64,000 nt of DNA from Cryptomeria japonica (lineage: Eukaryota > Streptophyta > Pinopsida > Cupressales > Cupressaceae), in assembly GCF_030272615.1 (NCBI RefSeq), contig NC_081407.1, positions 442,397,213-442,461,212 of the forward strand, given 5' to 3'. The notes beneath the pieces were generated by a model. It ran no database searches. It was not told where the DNA came from and worked only from the letters and a program-made list of their open reading frames with translations. This document shows, piece by piece, positions 54,318 through 64,000 of the stretch. The first letter of the stretch is position 1. Each line of letters opens with the position of its first letter. The position numbers and the translations under genes are program-made.

Positions 54318-54555
54318 CACAACTACAATCACAAGGTGAAGCCTCACACATTTGAGGTGGGTGACTTAGTTCTCAGAGAAAATCTTAGAAATCAACAAGA
54401 CAAACAGAAGAAGGGCCATTTCGAACCAAATTGGCTTGGTCCTTACATCATTACAATGGCCTATGGATCCGGTGCATATTAGCTCTCAACCATAGAGGGT
54501 GAACCTTTGGAGGATCCTATCAACAACATGCACCTTCATAGGTTTTACACATAGC
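54318..54555 (+). pseudogene. Integrase C-terminal tail of element B
   Basis: The reading NHKVKPHTFEVGDLVLREN, then HFEPNWLGPYIITMAYGSGAY, a TAG, then EPLEDPINNMHLHRFY matches the end of Ty3-type integrase (GDLVLR, GPY, GAY and a final LHRFY). It starts immediately after the gag-protease reading stops. The catalytic core and the whole reverse transcriptase are absent, so an internal deletion joined the protease region to the integrase tail. Confidence 0.85.
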
Positions 54556-56318
54556 TCTTCAGAGTATCCTAATTCAAAAAAACAAAAAAAAATCAAAAAA
54601 TTCAAAAATACAAAAAAAAATATAAAAAATTCAAAAATACAAGAAAAATTATAAACATAAAAAATCATTACTTGGTGAAAACCTGGCAAATAGGCGCCTT
54701 GTGACATAAAAAAATTAGAAAACAAAAAAACATTTCGTCCAACGGTGAAAACCACTTCGGTGGCGCCCTGGGCAAGTACCATGGTGAAAACCGGGTCACC
54801 ATCGCCATGTGTAGAGACATTGCTCCTCCCTCCTTTAGGATTCCATTTCATCCTTTTACTTTGCACAAACTCATAGCCTATCCATCCATAATAAACTTAC
54901 CCATTCCCATCATGGCTTGTTATTGATCTACCTAAGATTGGTTAGCCATTCATAATAATCCTTCCTTTTCACCCTTTTCCATCCATAATAAATCAGCTCC
55001 TATCTATGGCTAAGGCAAATCTTACGTCTAGTGATGGGTGTGGAACTGAGAGCATCACACGTTCCAAGAAGTACAGTTTCTTCCAATTTTCTTTAGTCTA
55101 TCCATGCATAATCCACAATAAAGCAACATTTGCATCACAATCTGCAATAAAGTTTCGTCTTCTCCGCAATAAAGTATTAGTTGCATGGATTCAGTCAGTT
55201 TCAAATGAAACACAACAACAACAATGGGCTTCAACAAATCAAATCTTTCAACAGACTCATACAACATTATGGTTCAGTGCTATCTATCCTTTTGTGAAAG
55301 TAAACATTGTGACCACAATCAAATAAGACTTATACAAGTGACAAGCGACTCTAAACTTGAGGACTACAGTGGATGTTGGTGTCGAGTCTTGGTTTTCTTT
55401 TGATTTTATCTTTTGGTGACATGTCTTTTAGCTTTTCCAGGATGTCTTTGACTAGAGATTTTATCTCCAGGATGTCTTTGACTAGAAAGGCGAGGATGGG
55501 GCATCGTCACCTTTTTTTTTCTTTTTTTTCTTTTGGTTTCTATGGATTGTCTCTTAGTAATGCTTTGACTTGTCCAAGGATATGAGGACATTGTGAGTTT
55601 AGTATGAACTGGGGCATTCTTTGTTTGTGATTGTCTGATCTCCATGCAAACAGGTACAATGACTTTCTGGGTTGAATATATACTTGGATTGTCATAACCT
55701 ACTTGCCATAATAAAGCTCAATGATGATAACGCACAAGAAGCTCTTTCACTTCCATATCTTCTATCTTCCATCCTCCTTTCTTGATTGACCTCCATCATC
55801 CTTCTCGAGTCCATGTAGCCTTCTATCACATGACTGAGTATAATGACACACCAAAAATATTTGCATTTCATGTAGTTACGGTTGCATTACCACATATTAG
55901 CATTTCATACATACATATAGATATTACAATTACATCACATCTCGCACACGTCACATGTTAGCACATTTTACATTTTCATTTCATACATTCACATTGGCAT
56001 AACATATAAAACATAAAAAAACAAAAAGATTGCATTCCATCATCCATATCATAAAATCATCATCATAAGACATATAGCAACATCACATAGGTACACATGC
56101 ATATAGCTGCTGCAAGGATGAATCATCTTATATATATATATATATATATATATCAAAATCATAAGTGTCATGATACAATGATGTCAAAATACATATGGCT
56201 ACAAAATCACCCAAAGGTGTCTACATCATCATATAAAATGGTACAAAACTGATACATAGGGAGCCCTCTAAGGCTATGATAAACTCCCTCCCTCAGAGTT
56301 GGCTAGCCTCGACGGAGT
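54556..56318 (+). other. Non-coding part of B 3' region
   Basis: A-rich run (54570-54660), then cctggcaaataggcgcct and cggtgaaaaccacttcggtggcgccctggg repeats (54680-54800), typical of Tat-like elements after pol. A ttccaggatgtctttgactaga unit is duplicated at 55435-55480. 55850-56110 is rich in catttcatacat-type strings. (TA)n lies at 56131-56151. No gene is seen. Confidence 0.5.
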
Positions 56319-57219
56319 CTAAGCCCTGGAAGGACCTGCCCCAGGATCATCTCTCATGCCCCCTCTATCTGGTGGTGGTGGAGGACCCATGACCCCACTG
56401 CTAGACACCTGTCTCTTGTCTCTCCCCCCAGAGGTCGTCACAGTCCACGACAGTCTCCGGAAGCTCCTAGCCCATTGATCTGGTGGCACCGCTCCATAGT
56501 ATAGGTCTCTCCAATATCCTATCTCCTCCCCTACCCACAGAACATAGGCGTATCCAACCCCTATGTCCTCTACTGCCTGTCTCCCTGCCCTTAGTGTTGT
56601 CTCAGCCTCCGTGTAGTGTTGAATATCCTGATCTCTCTCCCGCTCAGTATCCCTCAACTGTCTCCTAAGTCTAGTTGTATCCCTCTCCAAATCCCAAATC
56701 TCATCTTCCTATCCCTAGCAGATCTCTCTCAAGGAGAGTAGCTCATCCTCCTCCTCTCCTCCCCCATCCCACAACCAACCCTCATGTCACCCTATCCGGA
56801 CATAGGAACCCAGTGATAACTCTTGCCAGCACCGTCGATAATGCCAATCCTGTCATTGTCATGGTATCCCAAGCCACATGTCCTACCCTCATCATCGGTC
56901 CTAGATCTTGAAACACTCGTCTCATTGCATCCTTGTCTCTGTCTCGATCATAAGGAACCAACTCCCCATTGATCGGTATCCTCGGTATCCTGTATTCATC
57001 CTCTAAGGTGACTGTCATCTCACCCATCAAAAAATGAAATGTACATGTCTCTGAGTGCCATCTCTCAGCTAATGTAGTCAGCAATCCCATGTTTGCCCAA
57101 AACTCAGGCACATACAAAATATATCGCCAGCCCATGACCTCAACAACTTCTCTATCCTTGAATGTCAACTTTGCTTGTAAACTCTGAGTCGAAGAGAATC
57201 TCTCCCATGACTCCAGCAT
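56319..57219 (-). pseudogene. Antisense ORF of element B: plant mobile domain (PMD) protein
   Basis: Opposite strand to gag. 57219-56782 is open for 145 codons and carries ERWHSETCTFHFLMGEMTVT followed by LEDEYRIPRIPINGELV, the signature of the plant mobile domain found in MAIN/MAIL proteins and in some transposons. After about 90 bp with stops, 56690-56319 gives 123 codons: a coiled coil (RLRRQLRDTERERDQDIQHY) and a Gly/Pro-rich end. The two are probably parts of one protein. Antisense PMD-type ORFs between pol and the 3' LTR are known in some plant Ty3 elements. The PMD reading looks better kept than gag. Function in the element is unknown. Confidence 0.7.
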
Positions 57220-57254
57220 AGGTAGGTCCTCTTGCAGTCAAGCAAATCAACTAT

Positions 57255-57700
57255 GTCAATCATAGTGGCAATCCTTGTTCATCACAAAATGCTGCTTTTT
57301 ATCCTAGTGCTTATGGTACTCTATCCTAGTGACACTCCCTGTTCATCACAAGGTGTTGTTGTTTATCATAGTGGTAATCCCTGTTCATCACAAAGTACTG
57401 TATTTTCTTTTTTGCACTCCCTATTCATCACAAAGTGTTTCTCTTTTTAGTACTCCATGTTCACCACAAAGTATTATGTTTTGGCATTCCTTGTTCATCA
57501 CAAAGTGCCTATATCTATCCTATCCTAGGGCCTCTGCTTGAGTGTATCCTCTTGAGTAGTTTCCTAATTGGCAACATATGTTCCATCACAGAATTGTCAA
57601 TCCTAGCCCTATCTGCTATCCTAGTCTTCCTTTGAGGACCTGCTTAAGTGTATCCTCTCAGCAGCTTATCCAATTGATAGCGTATGTTCATCACAGAACT
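57255..57700 (+). repeat. 'ccctgttcatcacaaagtg' repeat
   Basis: About eight degenerate units of 35-60 bp sharing tgttcatcacaaagtg or gttcatcacagaactgtc (near 57279, 57341, 57382, 57422, 57461, 57490, 57570 and 57685). It lies upstream of the antisense ORF. Confidence 0.75.
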
Positions 57701-57714
57701 GTCGATTCAACCTA

Positions 57715-57975
57715 GAAGACATAAACGCACTTTTATGACATAAACACGCTTACATACTGCACATACACGTCTACTTTGTATAGATGCGCCTGACATACAT
57801 AAATGTGCCTTTGCTCTACATAGACGTGCCCATACAACATAAACATGCCTGCACAACGTAGATGCGCTCGCATTTGACATAAACGTCTTTGTATTCATAA
57901 ACGTGCCTGGCACAAACATAGACGCGCCTAGCCAACCCAGACGTGCCTGACACCAGCATAGACGCGCCTTAGCAT
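57715..57975 (+). repeat. ACGCG-type minisatellite in B 3' region
   Basis: About a dozen units such as catagacgcgcct, cataaacgtgcct and cagacgtgcctg spaced 16-26 bp. It has the same core as the two arrays in the leader of element C, but at the opposite end of the element. Translations of it are repeat products. Confidence 0.75.
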
Positions 57976-58240
57976 TTTTTGACCCCGCTTGACATATTCT
58001 AAAAAGCATTAAATGTGCTACCTAACATGCATTTATGACAACATTTCATGCGACAAAGTACAAGGAGGTTTTGCGGTACTCACCGGCTCTCCTACATCTG
58101 CTAGCCTCTGAAATCGGTGAACGCAATCGAATCTGTGCACCAATGCCATCGCTGTTGACTGCTCTATGCTCTCTCTGCACTCTAATCTCTTGGATGTGTG
58201 GATGACAATGAGGATGTTTTCCCCTCGTGGTCTATCTTAT

Positions 58241-58276
58241 AGACTACCCTAGCCCTAGCCCTAGCCCTAGTCCTAG
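58241..58276 (+). repeat. ccctag microsatellite
   Basis: Six units of ccctag or tcctag in a row. It is close to the telomere motif but with g for a, and short. Confidence 0.8.
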
Positions 58277-58492
58277 CCTTAGTCTCCTGTGTCAGTCTTC
58301 ATTATCTCGTGACTCTGTCACTCTATCCTATCTGGTCAATCCATTCTACCCTTTATTTCTTATCAAGAGATTGTCTGTGATCTTTTCAGACATTTTCATC
58401 CAATGTCTTGAGGGGGCATATCATTCCCATCTTGGGGCAACTTTGTATTAGTTCATATTATCTTCTTTGAAACAACGCGACAAGCTGTATTG

Positions 58493-58510
58493 TCTCAAAG
58501 AGGGGCAAAA
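58493..58510 (+). promoter_or_regulatory. Polypurine tract of element B
   Basis: tctcaaagaggggcaaaa directly before the 3' LTR start tgtagacacc, matching that of element A. Confidence 0.75.
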
Positions 58511-59270
58511 TGTAGACACCTAAAATTGTCTTATCTAATTAAATAAATATTTTTATTTATTTAATTATTTTAAGCCTAATTCTTCTATTAATTAAATAAA
58601 TCTTTAATTATTTAATTAATTCATTTATCCTCTTCTAGCCTTATTTCTCATTTAAATAAGTACATTTATTTATTTAAAATATCCTTTTCCTAAATTAAAT
58701 AAATACTTTTATTTATTTAATTGATCCCACTTCTTCTATTAATTAAATAAATATTTATTTATTTAATTAATTAATTAACCTTTTCTACCTATGACACGTC
58801 ATTCATCTCTTAATTCCTACACTACCTACCCTCTAATCATAGCCAACCATTTATCTTTTACACCTCTTAATCTTATCCCTCCATTTCTTATGGCGTCTTC
58901 TATATAAGGAGATGCTTCCTTCACTATTCAATCCTAATCATTCTATTCAACTACCCGACTACTCTATGCTTTCAAACTTTCACATGCGATCAAGCCTACT
59001 TGCAACCACATTTTTGTTCTTTGTTGAGCTCTTGTGCACACATAAAAGCTGAGAGCAAATATATCAAACAAGATCAATGGAGATAGGAAGAATGGAGATT
59101 CAAACCCTATTGGACATGTGATGGTATAATCTTTGTGATTTCATTTGATTTGCATTGTCTTAGGTAATCTTCATAGGTTATGGTGGATCTTTGTTGATTG
59201 TTAGGCTAGGGTTTTGTGGTTGAATTCATGTAGTCTTTCAATATTGTTTTATCCATTTTCACCATAAACA
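58511..59270 (+). repeat. 3' LTR of element B (760 bp)
   Basis: Same ends as 47155-47891, and alike apart from two indels and scattered changes. It carries the palindromic attaaataaatctttaattatttaattaat tracts in full. Confidence 0.9.
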
Positions 59271-60380
59271 ATAAAAATTCAAAATCATAGTGAACTAATA
59301 CTTAATCAGAATTCACAACTGGAAATAACTTAAGCAACTACTACCAAACGATAATGTTCTAGCAAGTGAATAGAAACTACTTTGCCGTTGTGGCCGCAGG
59401 AATAGACACGGGAACTGTTTCCAGTGGTTGCAGGAACAGACAAAGGTTGAAACAACAACTATTATAAGATGAAAACTAATTGGAAAACACAAAGGATTAC
59501 TCACCAAGTGGGCCCCCTTGAGTGAGTATATCAAGAACTTTCATATTACAATTGTTAAGCTTAAAATCATATTGATCTCTTTATTCCAAATTGACTATGA
59601 AAATACATGAGCATAAGAAGACTGGGTATTACAAATACTATGGTCATTCTCTTCTGTCTCCGAGAGGAGTGAGAGACCCCTTTATTTATATGGAAACTTA
59701 TAACAGATTCCTAACTGATCAACCACATTCCTACGGAATAGGCGAATAGGTTTTATTAAACTAAAGAAGAAGTCAGCGAAGGAAAACAGGAAAACATTTG
59801 TCCTGCAGTTGAGAAAATATAGCATGACTTGCTTCCTAGATTTAAGCTCCACTAAAAACAGTTATAAATGTCTCATAAATCATTCTGCTGAAGAATTGGT
59901 CAAGTGGCTTCGATCTCCTTTAATGGTGCTTTTCGTTAACTGGGTCTGCATTGTGGCTATATGCTTGGTGCTCCTTTAAACTGCCACTTAGTATTTTGTT
60001 ATCCTTTGTCGACCCTGCACCATGATGTTAATGTGCACAATAAACATGTGTATATACTAATGCTAACATGACATAAATTAAACCATACTTAAGATTGATT
60101 TAGATATTTGCATAGATAAACCATTGAAAAACCATTATATGACAACCTTAAGTATCAGACAAATCAATTCCTAAAACACTTAAAAGGTATCAATTAGGAG
60201 AGTATCTTGATCCAAATATCATCTAATCAGAAGAACTAGGAAGGAATATTATAACAAAAATTATCAAAATAGAGCTATTATTTAAGCTCATCATCTCCCC
60301 CTAACCTAAATTCTTGTTGATCCTCCAACAACAGGAAAATTCCAAATTCTAGCATTGATTCTGAAATTACCAGGAGTAAC
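59271..60380. other. Spacer with no recognised gene
   Basis: Follows element B. AT-rich with short open frames only. It may be the 3' non-coding part of the minus-strand ORF at 60381-62776. No LTR or LINE end was recognised. Confidence 0.4.
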
Positions 60381-62776
60381 CTACCCAGAACCTCCTACAA
60401 ACAAACTCCAGTAGAATTTTTTCATTTTCTCCAATCTCATCCACCTGGTACATTCTACTGCTTCACTATATGGTGGATCATTATCCCTGCATCCCATTAG
60501 TGGCCATAGGAGGATTGGAGGCTGAAAACTGAGAGACAACCAATGTCTTCCCTTTGTTCTTCCCAAGTGCATATATTTGGGTGCTCTCTTTAGTGTTGCA
60601 TGGTAGTTTTGTAAGGAGTGTGGCTCAGATTGCTTCAACTCATCTGGCAGGCTATTCCAATGTTGGACCACATGTCCTATTTTTACCTTTCCTTCCCTTG
60701 TAGCCATTTGTTCATATTCTTTATACACCTCTTCTCTTAAGGGTAGAATATCTTTTGCATAATCTGGCTGATATACAAACTTTTCCCAATCAAAATAAAG
60801 TCTTCTAGGCTCTCTTGATTCAGCCCTCAATGGTAGTGAAAGGTCAAATTCTTCTTTTCTATGTATCTGGAACTGCTCTCCTCTTGCTATTTCATTTTGC
60901 ATCCATGACATGAGAGCTCTCAATTGGATATCTCCAATGTAGAGGAGAGGGTTCCAATCAACATCATCAAGAACCATATAGTTATGTAAATAAAATTCAC
61001 AGAGCAGATTCTTAATGGTTGTAGGAGATGTTTGATGAACATGATAGAATTCCTTAGGTGTCTACAACGAGGGACTTAGATCCCTAACAATTCTCATCAT
61101 CTAGAAACATATATGTTGTTCCTTTAAATACAAAGAGTAAACAAGAGGGTGTGCTTAACATTGCATTAGTTGTGGTACCATAGTGGCTACTGTTTCCACC
61201 TTAGTTTTAAGCTGAGCAATCTCCTTGTCTTTTTGTTCAATAATCTTCTTCTGTTGGTTAATTATCCTCTGCATTTTTGCTTTCCCCAATTCCCAATCCT
61301 GGTAAAGGGCAATTGCCACTGCATGACTGGTAAGGGAAGTAGGTGGTCTATGAATAGGTGCCCTCAATTTCATCTTTTCAACTCTGCTCCCTGCTTCAAT
61401 AACTTGATCTACAACAGATGCTAAACTATCAAGCCTATAAAAACCTACTTCTCCCTACAGCTGCTCATCAATGTTATGCAGTTCCTCCTCTTCATGCAGT
61501 TGCACATCAATGTTATGCAGTTATTTCTCTTCATGCAATTGCACATCAATGTCCTACAGTTCTTCTTCTTTATGTTTTTCTTCTTCCCTTTGGAGTTTCC
61601 TAGGTGGAGAAGAAGGAACATCATTGTGGAGTGGACTATGTGGCTCTTGTTCTGGAGAATCAATCAGAATGGTGACATTCAGCTCCATTGATTGGTCCTA
61701 TTTTAAACCTTTTTTTGGAGCTTACCACTGCTTCTCCAAGATTTTCCTTTAGCATCTGTAGGATTGCTTCCTATAGCTAATTCCTCAACTACTTTAGTGG
61801 TTATAGGAGAAACTGTTTTTGTAACTTTCCCTTTCTTGGAAACAGGAGAGGGTAAATCCTCACTATTACTTTTCTCCTCCTTCTTTTCTATGTCAACCTG
61901 TTTTCCTTTGCCTTTTTCCTTTCGTGCGACAACCCTAGTTTTAATTAGGCTTTGAGAAGGAACCTCTATTGTAGCTTTTTCTTGTAAGGGTTCCTTTGTT
62001 GTAGGAACATTTTGCTCTAATGATATTCTAGAGGATGAGGGTTCAATAGGGGAACCAGGTTTTTCAAGATTTAAAAAATTTTCCCGCTCTTGAGATGGAT
62101 GTGGTTCCACTGAACCCACATTTTCTACCCTAAACCTTCTAATTTCAACAAATTCATTCCAAGACATTGGAGAGACATCTCTTAAAGATCTTTCAACCAA
62201 CAACTTAATTAGACAATGATGAGAAATAGAGTGAGGCCTACCTTTCTGGGTTTCTGCTGCGCTTATGGAAAGAAGGTTGTACAATATGTTTGGAACATTC
62301 ATCCTTCTCCCGTGGCGTAGATGACTCAAAATATTGAAATGATGGGAATGCAGACATGAGAACCTTCCTTCATAAGTTAAATACTTCAAAATATATAATG
62401 CTACTGCTCCCCGTTCAGGTGGAAGAGATTCTCGTCTAGCTCCCTTTCTATCTATTACTAAGGGTGGGTCTCCTTGCCGTGTAAACTCTGCTCTTGCACT
62501 ACATGCATCCTTAGATTTTGGGTATTTTTCTCCGTCTATTGGCAAACCAGTTACTTCTGCAATCCATTCCTCTGTCACCACAACTCTCAAACCTTTTACC
62601 TGGGCTTCTCCATCCGAAAGTGTGCAGGTAAATTCCCTTGCAATTTCCTCATTAAACTTAGTCAGCTTCAGAAAATAATCTAGCCACCCACTGTTGCAGA
62701 ATATTGGCTCACAATCTTGGTCCTGAAGAAGGACTTCATGAATTGTCGGTTCATGACGAATAGGTGGACCACCCAT
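60381..62776 (-). pseudogene. 'Putative plant transposon protein' ORF (decayed)
   Basis: Read downward: ATG at 62776, 357 codons to 61703, then further coding sequence in other frames (61680-61155, and 60977-60381 with 198 codons). The first part holds the domain often annotated as putative plant transposon protein (Transposase_32 type): DYFLKLTKFNEEIAREFTCT, VTEEWIAEVTGLPIDGEKYP and a later helical SISHHCLIKLLVERSL. Then come a Lys/Glu/Ser-rich region, a repeat reading LHNIDVQLHEEEE about three times (61445-61560), a coiled coil (QQKKIIEQKDKEIAQLKTKV), and a C-terminal region with WNSLPDELKQSEPHSL. These ORFs accompany plant retroelements, but their role is unknown. Stops and frameshifts show it is decayed. 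Confidence 0.65.
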
Positions 62777-63040
62777 TGTAACAATAACACTTCCTATTCA
62801 CTAATGGCATGAATTTTCCCAATTCTGCAGCTGAAATATACTCAATATGCTCTTATTTGGTCGGAACCCAGCTGCAATTCTAAAATAATTCTAGGTAGAC
62901 AAAAGGATAGAGTACAAAATATCACCTCAAACCAAAATTTTTGAAAAATTAAAGCTCAATCTGTGATGACATAAGAATTATCTGCTAGACTAATTCTTAG
63001 CATACTTCCCCCCAACCTACGGTTTAACAGGTGTCCACAC
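62777..63040. other. Short spacer between ORF relic and LTR
   Basis: Upstream side of the 60381-62776 relic. No primer-binding site follows the LTR end at 63041, so the relic is not obviously the interior of that LTR's element. Confidence 0.4.
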
Positions 63041-64000
63041 TGTTAGGTCCCGGAGACAACTGAGAGGGGGGGGGGGGGGGGGGGTCAATCAGTTGTCTAA
63101 TAAATTCAAACCAAAAACCACTTAACCAACTTAATGCTTAATACCGATAAACCAGTTAAGTATGTCGGTAGATAGTGTTAATAGTAAATTGCTATACCGG
63201 TAAAGATTAATGCATGAAACATAAATACAAAGTCATCCACAACACATAACACCAATATTTGTACGTGGAAACCTTGTAAGGGGAAAAACCACGGTGGGAA
63301 ACCTTACCCACAATCAGATGATACTACTACAGATAGTAAGTGTACATAAATGAGATCTGCACATGCAGAAAGGCCAACAACCTAGAGCTCAATGCTCAAT
63401 CACAAAATGGGAGTCACACTGACTACAATTGGATGGTTAAATCCAATAAGAATGTACTGCACAAAATAGCATCTTCATATGTTGGATTCAGTACCGGTGT
63501 AATGCTGATATTCTTTCACAAAAACCTAGCTTCACCTTTAAATGATGTCTCCATGTATATCTCTGCTTAATCTCGTATATATCTCTGCTTTCGCATTCCA
63601 CATTCGATCTTACAAATAAGATCTTACATTTATACCATAACCTAAGACCAATTTTAGTAGGTCGACTCTAAAAAATAAAAACATTTTACAATCAATATAA
63701 TATCCGATGCAATAACCAATTAAACATGTCGACTTAATGTATTTACAACAATAATAAATCATCTTCATAGCGTGCCATGTTGATTTGGAAAAGATAAACC
63801 TGCCGGTGTAACCCTAGGTAACCCTGGACCTATTTACCGGTTAAAGCAAATATGCAAATATGAATATATCAATGATTAATTCTTCAAAACAAAGTGTCCA
63901 CACAATGTCTTCGACATTACCAGGTGTCTTCCATATCATTCCAAGTGCCGGTGATCATTATATCCTGCCGGTGAACTATATACCAGTAACTGTGCAATAG
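63041..64000 (-). repeat. Sirevirus-like LTR, cut by the window end
   Basis: Read downward it ends GGACCTAACA at 63041, after CTCTCAGTTGTCTC and a C run. It is related to the LTRs of E and 27191-28354: tacgtggaaacc near 63262, aaaaccacggtgggaaacc near 63285 and many accggt strings. Its start lies beyond 64000. No tggtatc primer site follows the end, so it is a solo or 3' LTR rather than a 5' LTR. Confidence 0.7.
63064..63083 (+). repeat. Poly-G run of about 20
   Basis: gagag followed by about 20 G inside the LTR, where the related LTRs have 6-7. Such runs are prone to length errors in sequencing. Confidence 0.85.

Larger units (their letters stand above)
47155..59270 (+). mobile_element. Element B: Ty3-type element with reverse transcriptase deleted
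   Basis: 5' LTR 47155-47891, primer site, leader of 2.5 kb, decayed gag-protease (50429-54317), an integrase C-terminal tail (54318-54555), a 4 kb 3' region with an antisense plant-mobile-domain ORF, a polypurine tract and 3' LTR 58511-59270. Flanks gtaaa (47150-47154) and ataaa (59271-59275) agree with a target duplication bearing one change. Reverse transcriptase, RNase H and the integrase core are missing. Long leader, gag start and LTRs match element C. Placement among Tat-like Ty3 elements is inferred from the long 3' region and antisense ORF. Confidence 0.88.

Noticed and set aside
58241-58276. ccctag units considered as telomeric sequence
   Set aside because: Only six short units with g in place of a, inside the 3' region of element B.

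Overview
This window looks like chromosomal DNA of a seed plant with a large, repeat-rich genome. A conifer or other gymnosperm is my best guess, from the nested LTR elements, the AT-rich spacers and the long introns, but no marker fixes the species. One host gene is convincing: a five-exon minus-strand gene for a CacyBP-type calcyclin-binding protein (CS plus SGS domains, 222 residues, all introns phase 0) at 18595-24986. Almost everything else is retrotransposon-derived.

Layout. 1-11911: three minus-strand LTR elements that appear nested. C (LTR 2467-3249, runs off the left edge) sits in the leader of D (LTR 5995-7101), which sits in E, a Copia/Sirevirus-like element (LTR 10686-11911, Met-type primer site, coiled-coil Gag with four zinc knuckles). 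11912-18590: LINE remnants, a small unidentified coding relic, a GC-rich inverted-repeat patch and an LTR-like block. 18595-25200: CacyBP and its 5' flank; intron 1 is 5 kb and holds an orphan exon-like segment. 25200-26500: a hairpin repeat, a duplication and a degenerate telomere-like repeat. 26500-29365: a 5'-truncated LINE split by a solo LTR (27191-28354) with a perfect CCTTT target duplication.

29880-59270: a plus-strand L1-type LINE (DUF4283/zinc-knuckle ORF1, APE endonuclease) interrupted by element A (32600-46744), a coding-poor LTR element whose 3' LTR is itself interrupted by G, a young Gag-protease-only Copia element (40699-45801). The LINE reading resumes at 46745 and is cut again by element B (47155-59270), a Ty3-type element with Gag, protease and an integrase tail but no reverse transcriptase, plus an antisense plant-mobile-domain ORF. 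60381-62776: a degenerate minus-strand ORF of the 'putative plant transposon protein' kind. 63041-64000: part of another Sirevirus-like LTR.

The common thread is that no reverse-transcriptase domain was recognised in any element. Every LTR element with its interior visible is non-autonomous or decayed, so each would have needed enzymes from elsewhere. Unusual coding or repeat modules (Q/N-rich ORF, GC-rich leader island, antisense PMD ORF, several minisatellites) are carried in place of pol. All boundaries, splice sites and terminal repeats were read by eye; no database search was run.
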